Shown here: piece after piece, positions 1-8,123 of the stretch
Layout of the letters: every line of letters starts with the position of its first letter
Numbering within the stretch: position 1 is the first letter of the stretch
Origin: Kribbella caucasensis
Lineage (GTDB): Bacteria; Actinomycetota; Actinomycetes; Propionibacteriales; Kribbellaceae
Length of the DNA: 64,000 nt
Assembly: GCF_004361855.1 (NCBI RefSeq)
Contig: NZ_SNWQ01000003.1
Location: 124,001-188,000 of the forward strand
Reading direction: 5' to 3'
The notes under the pieces: model-generated
The model's database searches: none
The model's input: the letters and a program-made list of their open reading frames with translations, nothing else
Told to the model about the DNA's origin: nothing
Program-made: the position numbers and the translations under genes

Positions 1-800
1 AACCCGTCGTACGCCGTACTGCCGAGCAGGGCGGCCACCATCCCGACCAGGCCGGGTTGTGCCTTCAGACCGTCCAGGTTCTCCAGCGGCCGCCGGAGTA
101 CGAGTGATCCGTCGGTCCGCCGGCCCCACGGGGAGAGGCGGGCCATCAGCGTGGCGTAGACCTCGAACGGATCGGCGGTGGAGAACCACTTGTCGCCGAA
201 GAGGATCGCCCCGAACATCGTGATCACGACGTACAGGGCCAGGTAAGCCTGCAGCACCGGAAGGGTGGCCCGGTCCGGGGCGACTAGTTCCAGCCAGGTG
301 AACGCGAAGATGCCGAGCGCGGCCGGCCATAGACCCAGCCAGGACGGCAACTCCAGCACGCCCCTCGACGGCGGCTGACGCAGGAGCTTGCAGAGCAGCA
401 GGTGGATCGTGCGCAGCGGGTTGAGGGTGCGCCAGACCGGGCCCAGGAGCAGCGAGATCGGCACCAGGCCGACCCAGACCAGGATGTAGATGAAGCCGAA
501 GATCGGGTTCGTCAGCCGGTCCACGCCGAACAGCAGCGCGACCATGGCGTACAGGAAGATCGCCAGCCCGATCAGCCGGACCAGCCAGCGGAACCAGCCC
601 GCGTCGACGGTCCGGGTGATTGCGGCCGGCAACGGCTTGCCGGAAGAGTCACCCTTGTACTTCGGGTTCCGCCAGGCCAGCCCCAGGACGACGAAGGACA
701 ACGCGATCGCGACCGCGGCGCCGCCGACGGCCAGGCCGAACGGGACGGGCAGGTCCTGCCGGCCGCCGATCCCGTGCAGCGGTAGGAGAAGAGCCGTCAT
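1..800 (-). CDS. Multi-pass membrane protein, C-terminus cut by window edge
   Basis: I read this gene directly on the minus strand. It starts at the ATG at 800-798 and stays open to base 1, so at least 266 codons are present and the C-terminus is missing. The protein begins MTALLLPLHGIGGRQDLPVP and then has a hydrophobic helix (FGLAVGGAAVAIALSFVVLG). Further membrane segments follow, separated by basic loops, and a pattern of Trp, Pro and Gly residues such as GFIYILVWVGLVPISLLLGP. I recognise no catalytic motif. Similar actinobacterial membrane proteins are often given an unreliable hydrolase name in databases, and I do not adopt one. The start lies six bases after the stop of the cupredoxin-like lipoprotein gene, so the two are probably co-transcribed and act at the membrane. 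Function unknown. Confidence 0.7.
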   Translation of the reverse strand, partial: MTALLLPLHGIGGRQDLPVPFGLAVGGAAVAIALSFVVLGLAWRNPKYKGDSSGKPLPAAITRTVDAGWFRWLVRLIGLAIFLYAMVALLFGVDRLTNPIFGFIYILVWVGLVPISLLLGPVWRTLNPLRTIHLLLCKLLRQPPSRGVLELPSWLGLWPAALGIFAFTWLELVAPDRATLPVLQAYLALYVVITMFGAILFGDKWFSTADPFEVYATLMARLSPWGRRTDGSLVLRRPLENLDGLKAQPGLVGMVAALLGSTAYDG

Positions 801-806
801 GAGAGG

Positions 807-1298
807 TCAGGAAACGACGAGCTTGGCGACCAGCTTGCCGCTCTCGTGCGTCTCGATCTCGAAGGTGCCCTTCATGTTCGCGGTGAACTTCACCTGGGCC
901 GTCTTGCCCGGCTGCAGCTCCAGCTCCTTGTCGTACCCGTGGATGTGCAGTTGGTCCGCCTCGTCGCTGATCGCGGTGATCAGCACGGTCTGACCGGCCT
1001 GCACCTTGATGCTGGTGCCGCTCGGGTTCACCTTGCCGTTGGCAACGGTGACGTTGATGGTCACGTCGGCCTGCTCGCCGGACGGGTCCGCGGTGTTCGA
1101 CGGCGTGTTGGTCTTCGGCCCGGTCGGCGTCACCGTCGGGGTGGTCGGCAGGTCGGTGGGGGTGGCGGTCGGTACGTTCGACGGGGTCGTGCTGGGACTC
1201 GCGCCGCTGCCGGAATCACCGCCGCAGCCGGCCAGAACCAGCATGCCGAGAGTGGGCAGGATCGCGAGCGCGGTACCGCGCCTGAGCGTCGAACGCAT
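807..1298 (-). CDS. Cupredoxin-like secreted lipoprotein
   Basis: The protein has 163 residues. I start at the ATG at 1298 because it gives a compact lipoprotein signal (MRSTLRRG, then a hydrophobic stretch ending in LVLAGC with the lipidated Cys at 25); the open frame extends 19 codons further upstream but that would bury the signal. Residues 27-75 are a Ser/Thr/Pro linker. Residues 76-163 form a beta-rich domain with the order of a cupredoxin fold (VNPSGTSIKVQAGQTVLITA ... DQLHIHGYDKE ... GTFEIETHESGKLVAKLVVS). His residues sit where copper ligands could be, but the usual Cys of a type 1 copper site is absent, so copper binding is unproven. It is the first gene of a pair with the downstream membrane protein, which suggests a surface redox, metal or sensing role. 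Confidence 0.75.
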   Translation of the reverse strand: MRSTLRRGTALAILPTLGMLVLAGCGGDSGSGASPSTTPSNVPTATPTDLPTTPTVTPTGPKTNTPSNTADPSGEQADVTINVTVANGKVNPSGTSIKVQAGQTVLITAISDEADQLHIHGYDKELELQPGKTAQVKFTANMKGTFEIETHESGKLVAKLVVS

Positions 1299-1508
1299 GA
1301 TCTTCGAGGGGCCTTTCACTGTGTCGAGGTACACCAGGGCGTAGGACCTGCCCACTTGCCCATACGAACGCCGGGCTCGCCGGGTTCCCGCGATGTGCCA
1401 TCGGGCGTGTCAAGATCGCCTTGTGCCGCTGACAAGTGTCGCAGCTCACTGTCGGCGGTGACCGCTAGGGTGACCGGACAGGGAAATCACGGGGCCGAGG
1501 GAGGTCGG

Positions 1509-2969
1509 ATGCGGGACCGGTTGTCGTCGTTGGACCTCACCTTCCTCAAGGTGGAGAGCCCGGCCACGCCGATGCACGTCGGCACCGTGGACATCTTCGA
1601 GCCGCCGGTGCACGGCGACGACGAGTTCGACTACGAGAGCCTGGTCGCGCTGATCCGGGACCGGATCGCCTTCGTGCCGCGGTACCGGCAGCGGGTCCAG
1701 CAGGTCCCGGGCCGGTTCGCCGGACCGGTCTGGGTGGACGACGAGGAATTCGACATCACCTTCCACGTACGCCGCTCGGCGCTGCCCCGGCCGGGGACGC
1801 ACGCCCAGTTGCTGGAGCTGGTCGCCCGGATCATGTCGCGCCGGCTGGACCGGGCCCGGCCGCTGTGGGAGATGTACCTGGTCGAGGGGTTGCAGGGGGA
1901 CCGGTTCGCGATCATCTCCAAGTCCCACCAGGCGCTGGTCGACGGCAGCGGCACGGTCGACATCGGCCAGGTGGTGCTCGACGCCACCGCGCATCCGCGG
2001 CCGACCCCGACCGACACCTGGCATCCCGCGCATCCGCCGTCCGCGCTGGAGTTGCTCGCCGGGGTGTTCACCGACGCAACCCGGCACCCGACCGCGGTGC
2101 TGGAGCTGGCCCGCGCGGAGATGGCCAGCCTGACCGGATCCACCTCGGTCCGGGAGGTGATCGGGGACGTGGTCGGCTCCCTGGTCGCGCAGCGGCACCA
2201 GGAGAGCTCGCTGCATGTGAAGACGTCCGGGCAGCGCCGGTTCACCACTGTGCAGACCGATCTGGAGGACTACAGGGCCGTTCGCGCGATGCACGGCGGC
2301 ACGGTCAACGACGTGGTCCTGGCCGTCGTCGCCGGGGCGTTCCGGGCCTGGATGATGACCCGGGGTGAGGGGGTCGGGCCGACCCGGAGCGTGCGGGCGG
2401 TGGTTCCGGTGAGCATCCGCGACGACGAGGACGAGGAGCCCACGTCGCTCGGCAGCCGGGTGATCGCGTCGACCGTGAACCTGCCGGTCGGGGAGAACTC
2501 GCCGGTGATGCGGCTGCACCAGATCTCGTACCAGACCAAGGTGCACAAGGACACCGGGCGGGCGGTGAGCGCCCGGTCGCTGGTCGGGATCGCCGGGTTC
2601 GCGCCGACCACGCTGCACGCGCTGGCGGCCCGGGTGGCGACCGCGACCGTGCGGCCGATCGACGACGTGGTGATCACCAACGTGCCCGGTCCCCAGTTCC
2701 CGCTCTACGCTCAGGGTGCGCCGATGCTGGCGTCGTACCCGGTCGTCCCGTTGATGCCCGGACAGGGCCTCTCCGTCGGCGTCACGTCGTACGACGGGAA
2801 GGTGTCGTTCGGGCTGAACGCGGACCGGACGGCGATGCCGGACCTGGCCGTCTTCGCCCAATGCCTGACGGACGCGCTGGACGAGTTGCTGGACACCACC
2901 AAAGGCAGCCGGAACCGGGCCTCGCGCGGCCGGCGGAAGCCGCGGAGTACGAAGAAGGCGGGCTCATGA
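1509..2969 (+). CDS. WS/DGAT-family acyltransferase with variant active-site motif
   Basis: This 486-residue protein belongs to the bacterial wax ester synthase/diacylglycerol acyltransferase family. It opens with the family's MRDRLSSLDLTFLKVESPATP block and PMHVG motif and has the usual full length. C-terminal family motifs include the NDVVLAVVAGAFRAW region, a PVSIR motif and DDVVITNVPGPQ. Family members join acyl-CoA to an alcohol or diacylglycerol at the cytoplasmic membrane to make storage lipid. The catalytic HHxxxDG motif reads HQALVDG here (His140, Gln141, Asp145), so the second His, normally the general base, is Gln. The ATG at 1509 follows GGAGGTCGG; the open frame reaches much further upstream but over non-conserved, antisense sequence. 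It overlaps the next gene by four bases (ATGA). Confidence 0.88.
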   Translation: MRDRLSSLDLTFLKVESPATPMHVGTVDIFEPPVHGDDEFDYESLVALIRDRIAFVPRYRQRVQQVPGRFAGPVWVDDEEFDITFHVRRSALPRPGTHAQLLELVARIMSRRLDRARPLWEMYLVEGLQGDRFAIISKSHQALVDGSGTVDIGQVVLDATAHPRPTPTDTWHPAHPPSALELLAGVFTDATRHPTAVLELARAEMASLTGSTSVREVIGDVVGSLVAQRHQESSLHVKTSGQRRFTTVQTDLEDYRAVRAMHGGTVNDVVLAVVAGAFRAWMMTRGEGVGPTRSVRAVVPVSIRDDEDEEPTSLGSRVIASTVNLPVGENSPVMRLHQISYQTKVHKDTGRAVSARSLVGIAGFAPTTLHALAARVATATVRPIDDVVITNVPGPQFPLYAQGAPMLASYPVVPLMPGQGLSVGVTSYDGKVSFGLNADRTAMPDLAVFAQCLTDALDELLDTTKGSRNRASRGRRKPRSTKKAGS

Positions 2970-3490
2970 GGGTCTACATACCGTCCACGCTCCCGCTGCT
3001 CGACGCGGCCTGCCACACCGGTGAGTTCAGCCCGGCCCCGCTGACGGCGTATGCTGTGACCCCGGCGCTGCGGGAGTGGTACGCCGAGGGTGACGACGAA
3101 GAGCTCGAGTACGCCGCGATGTCGCAGGCGGCCCGTGCCTCGGTCGGGCTGCTCGCTGCCAATCCGGATGCCCCGCGCCGCCGGATCGTCGTAGCCTGCG
3201 AGGTGAGCGCGGTTCCGCCGCCCGACGGCACGGTCGAGCTCGGTGACGCCCGGCTGGAGTTGCGGGTGGTGGTCCCGTGGTCGGCGGTCGCCTCGGTCCA
3301 CCTGGACGCGGCCGGCGCCGCCGAGGTGGTCGGCAAGGCGGCGGCGGCGTGGGACGCGGCGCTCGGCGGTGACGAGGACGCTGTTTTCGCGCTCGACTCG
3401 TGCGAGGGTGAAGATCTGCTGTGGTACGCGACCCAGGAGATCCCCGATCTGCTGGCCGCGGAGGGACCCCGTGGCGGGCTGAAGAGCTGA
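2966..3490 (+). CDS. Conserved actinobacterial protein, DUF6912-like
   Basis: The protein has 174 residues and begins MRVYIPSTLPLL. I believe this is the small actinobacterial family DUF6912, whose function is not known. Visible features are an acidic alpha/beta protein with a central segment YAAMSQAARASVGLLAA and a beta-rich C-terminal half; there is no signal peptide, membrane helix or nucleotide motif. The ATG at 2966 overlaps the acyltransferase stop (ATGA), implying translational coupling to it. Only 17 bases separate its stop from the ku start, so acyltransferase, this gene and ku may share a transcript. The family name is recalled from the N-terminal pattern only. Confidence 0.65.
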   Translation: MRVYIPSTLPLLDAACHTGEFSPAPLTAYAVTPALREWYAEGDDEELEYAAMSQAARASVGLLAANPDAPRRRIVVACEVSAVPPPDGTVELGDARLELRVVVPWSAVASVHLDAAGAAEVVGKAAAAWDAALGGDEDAVFALDSCEGEDLLWYATQEIPDLLAAEGPRGGLKS

Positions 3491-3507
3491 CAGGGAGCTG
3501 ATTGGCG

Positions 3508-4416
3508 ATGCAGGCAATCTGGAAGGGCGCCATCTCGTTCGGGATGGTCACGATCCCGATCAAGGTGTACTCCGCGACCGAGGAGAAGGACATCTCCTTC
3601 CGGCAGGTGCACGTCGCCGACGGCGGCCGGATCAAGTACAAGCGGATCTGCTCGATCGACGGCGAGGAAGTGCCGTACTCGGACATCGGCAAGGGCTACG
3701 AGATGGCCGACGGGCGGATGGTGGTGCTGGAGCCGGACGACTTCGCCGACCTGCCGCTGTCCAGCAAGAAGGTCATCGACGTGTTGGAGTTCGTGCCGGC
3801 CGACACGGTCGACCCGCTCTACCTGGGCAAGTCCTACTACCTGGCCGCCGACGGCGGACCCGGCGGGAAGCCGTACGTGCTGCTCCGGGACGCGCTCGAA
3901 GGATCCGACCTGTACGCCCTGGTGAAGGTCGCGCTCCGGTCGCGGGAGAGTCTAGGGCTGCTCCGGACGTTCGACAACGTGCTGGTGCTGCAGGTGATGC
4001 TGTGGCCGGACGAGGTCCGGGACTCCTCGTTCGCGGCGCCGGCCGAGGACATCGAGATCCGCAAGCAGGAGAAGGCGATGGCGGAGTCGTACATCGACAC
4101 CCTGCGTGGCGAGTTCGATCCGGACCAGTACCACGACGAGTACCGGCACGCGCTCGAACAGCTCGTCGAGGCGAAGGCGGCCGGGGTGCCGCTGCCCGAG
4201 TCGGACGAGGAAGAGACCGAGACCGCCGAGGTGGTCGACCTGGTCGCCGCGCTGAGAGCGTCGGTCGAGGCAGCGAAGGCCCGCCGGGCCGGTGGCGACT
4301 CGGCACCCGCCAAGAAGGCCGCGGCCAAGAAGGCAGCCCCCGCGAAGAAGGCGACCGCGGCCAAGAAGGCACCCGCCAAGAAGACAGCCAAGAAGGCCGC
4401 GAAGAAGTCGGCCTGA
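3508..4416 (+). CDS. ku: Non-homologous end joining protein Ku
   Basis: This 302-residue bacterial Ku protein would form a homodimeric ring on DNA double-strand break ends and recruit LigD. The N-terminus MQAIWKGAISFGMVTIPIKV is diagnostic, and the bridge region (RIKYKRICSIDGEEVPYSDI, KGYE) and the C-terminal LRGEFDPDQYHDEY segment match the family. The last 40 residues are a lysine/alanine-rich tail (repeated AKK units), as in actinobacterial Ku proteins where such tails bind DNA and help end joining. I chose the ATG at 3508; a TTG at 3502 in frame would add two residues, and AGGGAG at 3492-3497 could serve either. No ligD is visible in the window. Confidence 0.95.
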   Translation: MQAIWKGAISFGMVTIPIKVYSATEEKDISFRQVHVADGGRIKYKRICSIDGEEVPYSDIGKGYEMADGRMVVLEPDDFADLPLSSKKVIDVLEFVPADTVDPLYLGKSYYLAADGGPGGKPYVLLRDALEGSDLYALVKVALRSRESLGLLRTFDNVLVLQVMLWPDEVRDSSFAAPAEDIEIRKQEKAMAESYIDTLRGEFDPDQYHDEYRHALEQLVEAKAAGVPLPESDEEETETAEVVDLVAALRASVEAAKARRAGGDSAPAKKAAAKKAAPAKKATAAKKAPAKKTAKKAAKKSA

Positions 4417-4522
4417 CCAGAGCAGTCTGACCGGACCAGTCGGGTTCGTGGTCTGGGGTGGGGGCGTGGCAGCATGAAGGGCGCGCCAGTAAAACCAGAG
4501 TCGATGGAGGAGCAGCCCGAAC

Positions 4523-6151
4523 ATGGATGCCGTCACCGCCGTACCCACGCCTGCCAACGAGACGGTTCGCGGTTACGCGCCTGGCTCACCCGAGCGGGGC
4601 AGCCTGGAAGCCAAGCTCAAGGACTTCACCGCGGCCGGGGCGATCGACCTGACCTGCACGATCGGCGGCGAGCAGCGGATGGGTGGCGGCGCGCCGATCA
4701 AGGTGGTCCAGCCGCACAAGCACGCGCACGTGCTCGGCACCCTCGGCAACGCGACCGAGGCGGACGGCAAGGCGGCCGTGGACGCGGCCCTCGCGGCGGC
4801 CCCGGCCTGGCGCGCGCTGTCCTTCGACGACCGCGCGGCGATCTTCCTCAAGGCGGCCGACCTGCTGGCCGGCCCGTGGCGCGACACCCTGAACGCGGCC
4901 ACCATGCTCGGCCAGTCGAAGACGGTCCAGCAGGCCGAGATCGACGCAGCGTGTGAGTTGATCGACTTCCTCCGGTTCAACGTGGCCTTCGCCCGCGGCA
5001 TCGTCAGCGACCAGCCGATCTCGTCGCCGGGGATCTGGAACCGGGTCGACTACCGGCCGCTGGAGGGGTTCGTCTACGCGATCACCCCGTTCAACTTCAC
5101 CGCGATCGCCGGCAACCTGCCGACCGCGCCCGCGCTGATGGGCAACACCGTGGTCTGGAAGCCGTCGCCGACGCAGCAATTCGCGGCGCACTGGACGATG
5201 CGGCTGTTCGAGGCCGCCGGACTGCCGGCCGGCGTGATCAACCTGGTCACCGGTGACGGCATCGACGTGAGCAAGGCCGCCCTGACCCACCCGGACCTGG
5301 CCGGTATCCACTTCACCGGTTCGACGAAGACGTTCCAGAGCCTGTGGTCGACGGTCGGCGCCAACATCGCGGCGTACAAGACCTACCCGCGGCTCGTCGG
5401 CGAGACTGGCGGCAAGGACTTCATCCTGGCTCACCCGTCGGCCGATCCCGCGGTGCTGAAGACGGCGATGGTGCGCGGCGCGTTCGAGTACCAGGGGCAG
5501 AAGTGTTCCGCCGCCAGCCGCTCGTACGTCGCTCGCTCGGTCTGGGACAAGATCCGTGACGACATCGCGGCCGAGACCGACTCGCTGACGATGGGCGACG
5601 TGACCGACCTGTCGAACTTCATCGGCGCGGTGATCGACGACCGTGCGTTCGGCAAGCACAAGGCCGCGCTCGACCGGGCCCGGCAGACCGACTCGATCGA
5701 GGTGCTTGCCGGCGGCACCTATGACGACAGCGAGGGGTACTTCGTCCGCCCGACCCTGCTGGTGTCCGCCGACCCGGCCGACGAGATCTTCACCACCGAG
5801 TACTTCGGCCCGATCCTCGGCGTCCACGTGTACGACGACGCGGACTATGACCAGGTGCTGCGGCAGATGGAGAGCGCCGCGCCGTACGGGCTGACCGGTG
5901 CGGTGATCGCGCAGGACCGGCACGCGATCGCGGCGGCGAGTGACTACCTGCGGTTCGCGGCGGGCAACTTCTACGTCAACGACAAGCCGACCGGTGCGGT
6001 GGTCGGCCAGCAGCCGTTCGGCGGTTCCCGGGCCAGCGGCACCAACGACAAGGCCGGCTCGATGTGGAACCTGATCCGCTGGGCCAGCCCGCGTTCGATG
6101 AAGGAGACCTTCGCCCCGCCGACCGACTACCGCTACCCGCACCAGGGCTGA
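4523..6151 (+). CDS. pruA: 1-pyrroline-5-carboxylate dehydrogenase
   Basis: This 542-residue aldehyde dehydrogenase converts glutamate 5-semialdehyde (from proline) to glutamate with NAD. It is the stand-alone P5C dehydrogenase type, with the family motifs ITPFNFTAIAGNLPTAPALMGNTVVWKPS, the glutamate loop LVGETGGKDF, and the catalytic Cys328 in FEYQGQKCSAASR. GGAGG at 4506-4510 lies 12 bases before the ATG. It stands alone on this strand: the next gene is a convergent TetR regulator that starts where pruA ends. No proline dehydrogenase is nearby, so the partner enzyme is encoded elsewhere. The assignment rests on the full-length match to PruA motifs and on the wide separation from ordinary ALDHs, including the second one at 59.2 kb. 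Confidence 0.93.
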   Translation: MDAVTAVPTPANETVRGYAPGSPERGSLEAKLKDFTAAGAIDLTCTIGGEQRMGGGAPIKVVQPHKHAHVLGTLGNATEADGKAAVDAALAAAPAWRALSFDDRAAIFLKAADLLAGPWRDTLNAATMLGQSKTVQQAEIDAACELIDFLRFNVAFARGIVSDQPISSPGIWNRVDYRPLEGFVYAITPFNFTAIAGNLPTAPALMGNTVVWKPSPTQQFAAHWTMRLFEAAGLPAGVINLVTGDGIDVSKAALTHPDLAGIHFTGSTKTFQSLWSTVGANIAAYKTYPRLVGETGGKDFILAHPSADPAVLKTAMVRGAFEYQGQKCSAASRSYVARSVWDKIRDDIAAETDSLTMGDVTDLSNFIGAVIDDRAFGKHKAALDRARQTDSIEVLAGGTYDDSEGYFVRPTLLVSADPADEIFTTEYFGPILGVHVYDDADYDQVLRQMESAAPYGLTGAVIAQDRHAIAAASDYLRFAAGNFYVNDKPTGAVVGQQPFGGSRASGTNDKAGSMWNLIRWASPRSMKETFAPPTDYRYPHQG

Positions 6152-6781
6152 TCAGGACTTCGTGACCAGGCCGCGCCGGACGGTGATGTAGAAGCTGGTC
6201 AGATCGTCGATCAGGTTCTCCACCTGTCCGGCGTCGCCGAGGTCCGCGTCGAGCAGCCAGTCGGCCACCAGGTCGAACAGTCCGCCGACCAGTCCGATCG
6301 CCACCGCGCGCCGGGCCGGGTCGTCGGTCGTCTCGTCGAAGCGGTCCCAGAGGGATTCCAGGAAGGTCGCCGTCCAGCGCCGATTGGTCCGGCGCTGGCG
6401 CTCGATGACCTGCGAGATGCCGGATGCCTGACCGAAGGTGACCTTGACGACGCGCGGATCGTCGAGCAGCGCGTGAACAAAGGCCGCCAGCAGTTCCGGG
6501 GCGACCTGTCGTTCGCTGCCGGTCGCCTGCGTGGCCAGCTCGACCATCCGCGCCTCGAGCCGCTCGGAGACCCGTTGCAGCAGCCCGAGGTAGCAGGCCT
6601 CCCTGCTGTCGAAGATCTCGTAGAAACTCTTGGTCCCGACGTACGCCGTACTGCAGATCTGCTCGATCGACGTGGCCAGGTAGCCCTGCTTGGCGAAGAG
6701 GTCGAGAGCGGCGTCGAGGAGCTGTTCGCGGCGCTCGGCCCGTCGCTGGTCGGCGTCGAGCCCCCGGATCCGTCGTCCCAT
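6152..6781 (-). CDS. TetR-family transcriptional regulator
   Basis: The protein has 209 residues from the ATG at 6781; a GTG six codons upstream at 6799 is an alternative. Residues about 12-60 form the TetR helix-turn-helix (REQLLDAALDLFAKQGYLAT, then SIEQICSTAYVGTKSFYEIF). The C-terminal half is helical and ligand-binding in type, without a recognisable effector signature. It is convergent with pruA, ending one base after it, and divergent from the lipase gene, whose upstream region carries a 7-base inverted repeat that could be its operator. The regulated genes are therefore most likely itself and the lipase; a link to proline catabolism is possible only through position. Confidence 0.85.
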   Translation of the reverse strand: MGRRIRGLDADQRRAERREQLLDAALDLFAKQGYLATSIEQICSTAYVGTKSFYEIFDSREACYLGLLQRVSERLEARMVELATQATGSERQVAPELLAAFVHALLDDPRVVKVTFGQASGISQVIERQRRTNRRWTATFLESLWDRFDETTDDPARRAVAIGLVGGLFDLVADWLLDADLGDAGQVENLIDDLTSFYITVRRGLVTKS

Positions 6782-6829
6782 GGAACCGACACTACCCACG
6801 TCGACGGGTTGGTAACCAGAACCTCGGTC

Positions 6830-6851
6830 AGGAACACGAGGGCTTGTTCCT
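6830..6851. promoter_or_regulatory. Inverted repeat, probable TetR operator
   Basis: AGGAACA and TGTTCCT are perfect 7-base arms separated by eight bases, with an outer GT/AC pair just beyond. The site lies between the divergent TetR and lipase genes. A weaker GGTT-N3-AACC repeat sits at 6807-6817. TetR regulators usually bind such repeats next to their own gene; the assignment is by position. Confidence 0.5.
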
Positions 6852-6913
6852 AACCCGAAGACGTGCTCAACTGACAGTCACCCGGTCGTCACCCCAAGTC
6901 CACGGGAGCCGTC

Positions 6914-7771
6914 ATGCACACCTTAGCCCGGCGAGCCGCCGCAGCCCTCGCGGCCATTTTGCTGCTCACAACGACGGCCACAACAGCATCGGCCGCAACC
7001 TCGTCGGGCTTCGACGACTGGTCATGCAAGCCGTCGGCCGCCCACCCCAACCCGCTGGTCCTGCTGCACGGTCTGGGCGGGAACGGCCCCGGCAACTACT
7101 CGTACCTCGGCCCGTATCTGGCCGCGAAGGGCTACTGCGCCTTCACCCTCACCTACGGCCAGGCGAGCCCGGCCATCCCGGTCGGCGGGACGGTCTCGAT
7201 CGCCCGGTCCGCCGCCGAGATCGAGGCTTTCGTCGACCGCGTCCGGACTGCGACCGGCGCCGCGAAGGTGGACCTCGTCGGCCACTCCGAGGGCGGGTTC
7301 CAGAGCATCTACGGCCCGAAGGTCCGCGGGTACGCCGCGAAAGTGGGCAAGGTGGTCGCGCTGGCGCCGCCGACGCACGGGACGACGTTCGGCGGGCTCG
7401 TGAGCGTCGGCGCCTTCCTGGGACTGGGGCCCTTGGTAGACCAGGTACTGCGCGAGTTCGGCTGCCCCGCGTGCGAGGAGATCATCGTCGGCGGCGCGGC
7501 TGTGGATCAGTTGACGGACGGGCCGATCGCCCAGGCCGGCGTGATGTACACGGTGATCGCCTCGAGGTTCGACGCCCTGGTGACACCGCACGAGACCTCG
7601 TTCATCCGCGAGCCCGGAGTACGGAACGAGTTCGTCCAGGACAGCTGCCCGATCGACCCGGTCGGTCATGTCGGGCTGGCCTTCGACCCCACGGTCGCGC
7701 AGCTGGTCGCGAACGCGCTCGACCCGGCCCACGCGACCCGGGTGAGCTGTGGCTTCGGCCCGCCGCTCTAA
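6914..7771 (+). CDS. Secreted triacylglycerol lipase/esterase
   Basis: This 285-residue secreted alpha/beta hydrolase of the actinobacterial lipase class 2 type would hydrolyse ester bonds of lipids outside the cell. A signal peptide occupies residues 1-28 (MHTLARR, hydrophobic core, ASAA). The oxyanion-side motif LVLLHGLGGNGPGNYSY is followed by the nucleophile elbow VGHSEGG with Ser125. A likely catalytic Asp lies in ASRFDALVTPHE and the His in DPVGHVGLAF. Several Cys (38, 75 and the CPAC pair) could form disulfides, as expected of a secreted enzyme. The gene is divergent from the TetR regulator and its stop overlaps that of the small zinc-ribbon gene. The preferred chain length of the substrate cannot be read from the sequence. 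Confidence 0.87.
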   Translation: MHTLARRAAAALAAILLLTTTATTASAATSSGFDDWSCKPSAAHPNPLVLLHGLGGNGPGNYSYLGPYLAAKGYCAFTLTYGQASPAIPVGGTVSIARSAAEIEAFVDRVRTATGAAKVDLVGHSEGGFQSIYGPKVRGYAAKVGKVVALAPPTHGTTFGGLVSVGAFLGLGPLVDQVLREFGCPACEEIIVGGAAVDQLTDGPIAQAGVMYTVIASRFDALVTPHETSFIREPGVRNEFVQDSCPIDPVGHVGLAFDPTVAQLVANALDPAHATRVSCGFGPPL

Positions 7772-7968
7772 GCGGTTTCGAGGTGCTGGAGTGGTGGCCC
7801 GATCAGCAGGGCGGATCCGCAGGTGACGCAGATCCACTCGCCGGCCGGGTCGTCCACCGGGTGGTCCCCGGCTTCGACCCGTTCGAACACAGCCACGGTT
7901 TCACACACCACGCAGTACTGCGTGTCCTCGCCGCTCGCCAACACGATGTCCCGACGCTTGTTCCGCAC
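7768..7968 (-). CDS. Small zinc-ribbon protein
   Basis: The protein has 66 residues. I chose the GTG at 7968 because a strong ribosome site (GGAGGTGA) lies about seven bases upstream; the longer open frame above it lacks one. The product has two CxxC knuckles, YCVVCE near residue 20 and ICVTCG near residue 48, separated by an acidic loop, which predicts a single bound zinc. The N-terminus is basic (VRNKRRDIV). Such mini zinc ribbons occur in actinobacteria without assigned function and could bind nucleic acid or protein. The stop overlaps the lipase stop, tail to tail. Confidence 0.72.
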   Translation of the reverse strand: MRNKRRDIVLASGEDTQYCVVCETVAVFERVEAGDHPVDDPAGEWICVTCGSALLIGPPLQHLETA

Positions 7969-8123
7969 GACAGACTCACCTCCGGGTGACTCGCCTGATT
8001 CAGCCTGCCATTGGAACGACCGACCCCGACGCAACGACACGGGTTTGCTCAGGGACGCTCGGGGTCTTCCCGGGAATCGGCGGTCACCGGGAGTAGAACC
8101 GCGCGTCCGGCCGTTACCCCGGT

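Noticed and set aside
846..1508. Upstream extension of the acyltransferase frame
   Set aside because: It runs antisense through the cupredoxin-like gene and is not conserved in type. The ATG at 1509 has a ribosome site and fits the family's N-terminus.
1446..2861. Open frame of 471 codons on the minus strand
   Set aside because: It is a shadow of the acyltransferase gene, with no ribosome site and no recognisable domain.
3508..4416. A full Ku-LigD end-joining operon
   Set aside because: The next gene is pruA, and no ligase, polymerase or nuclease domain of LigD appears anywhere in the window.
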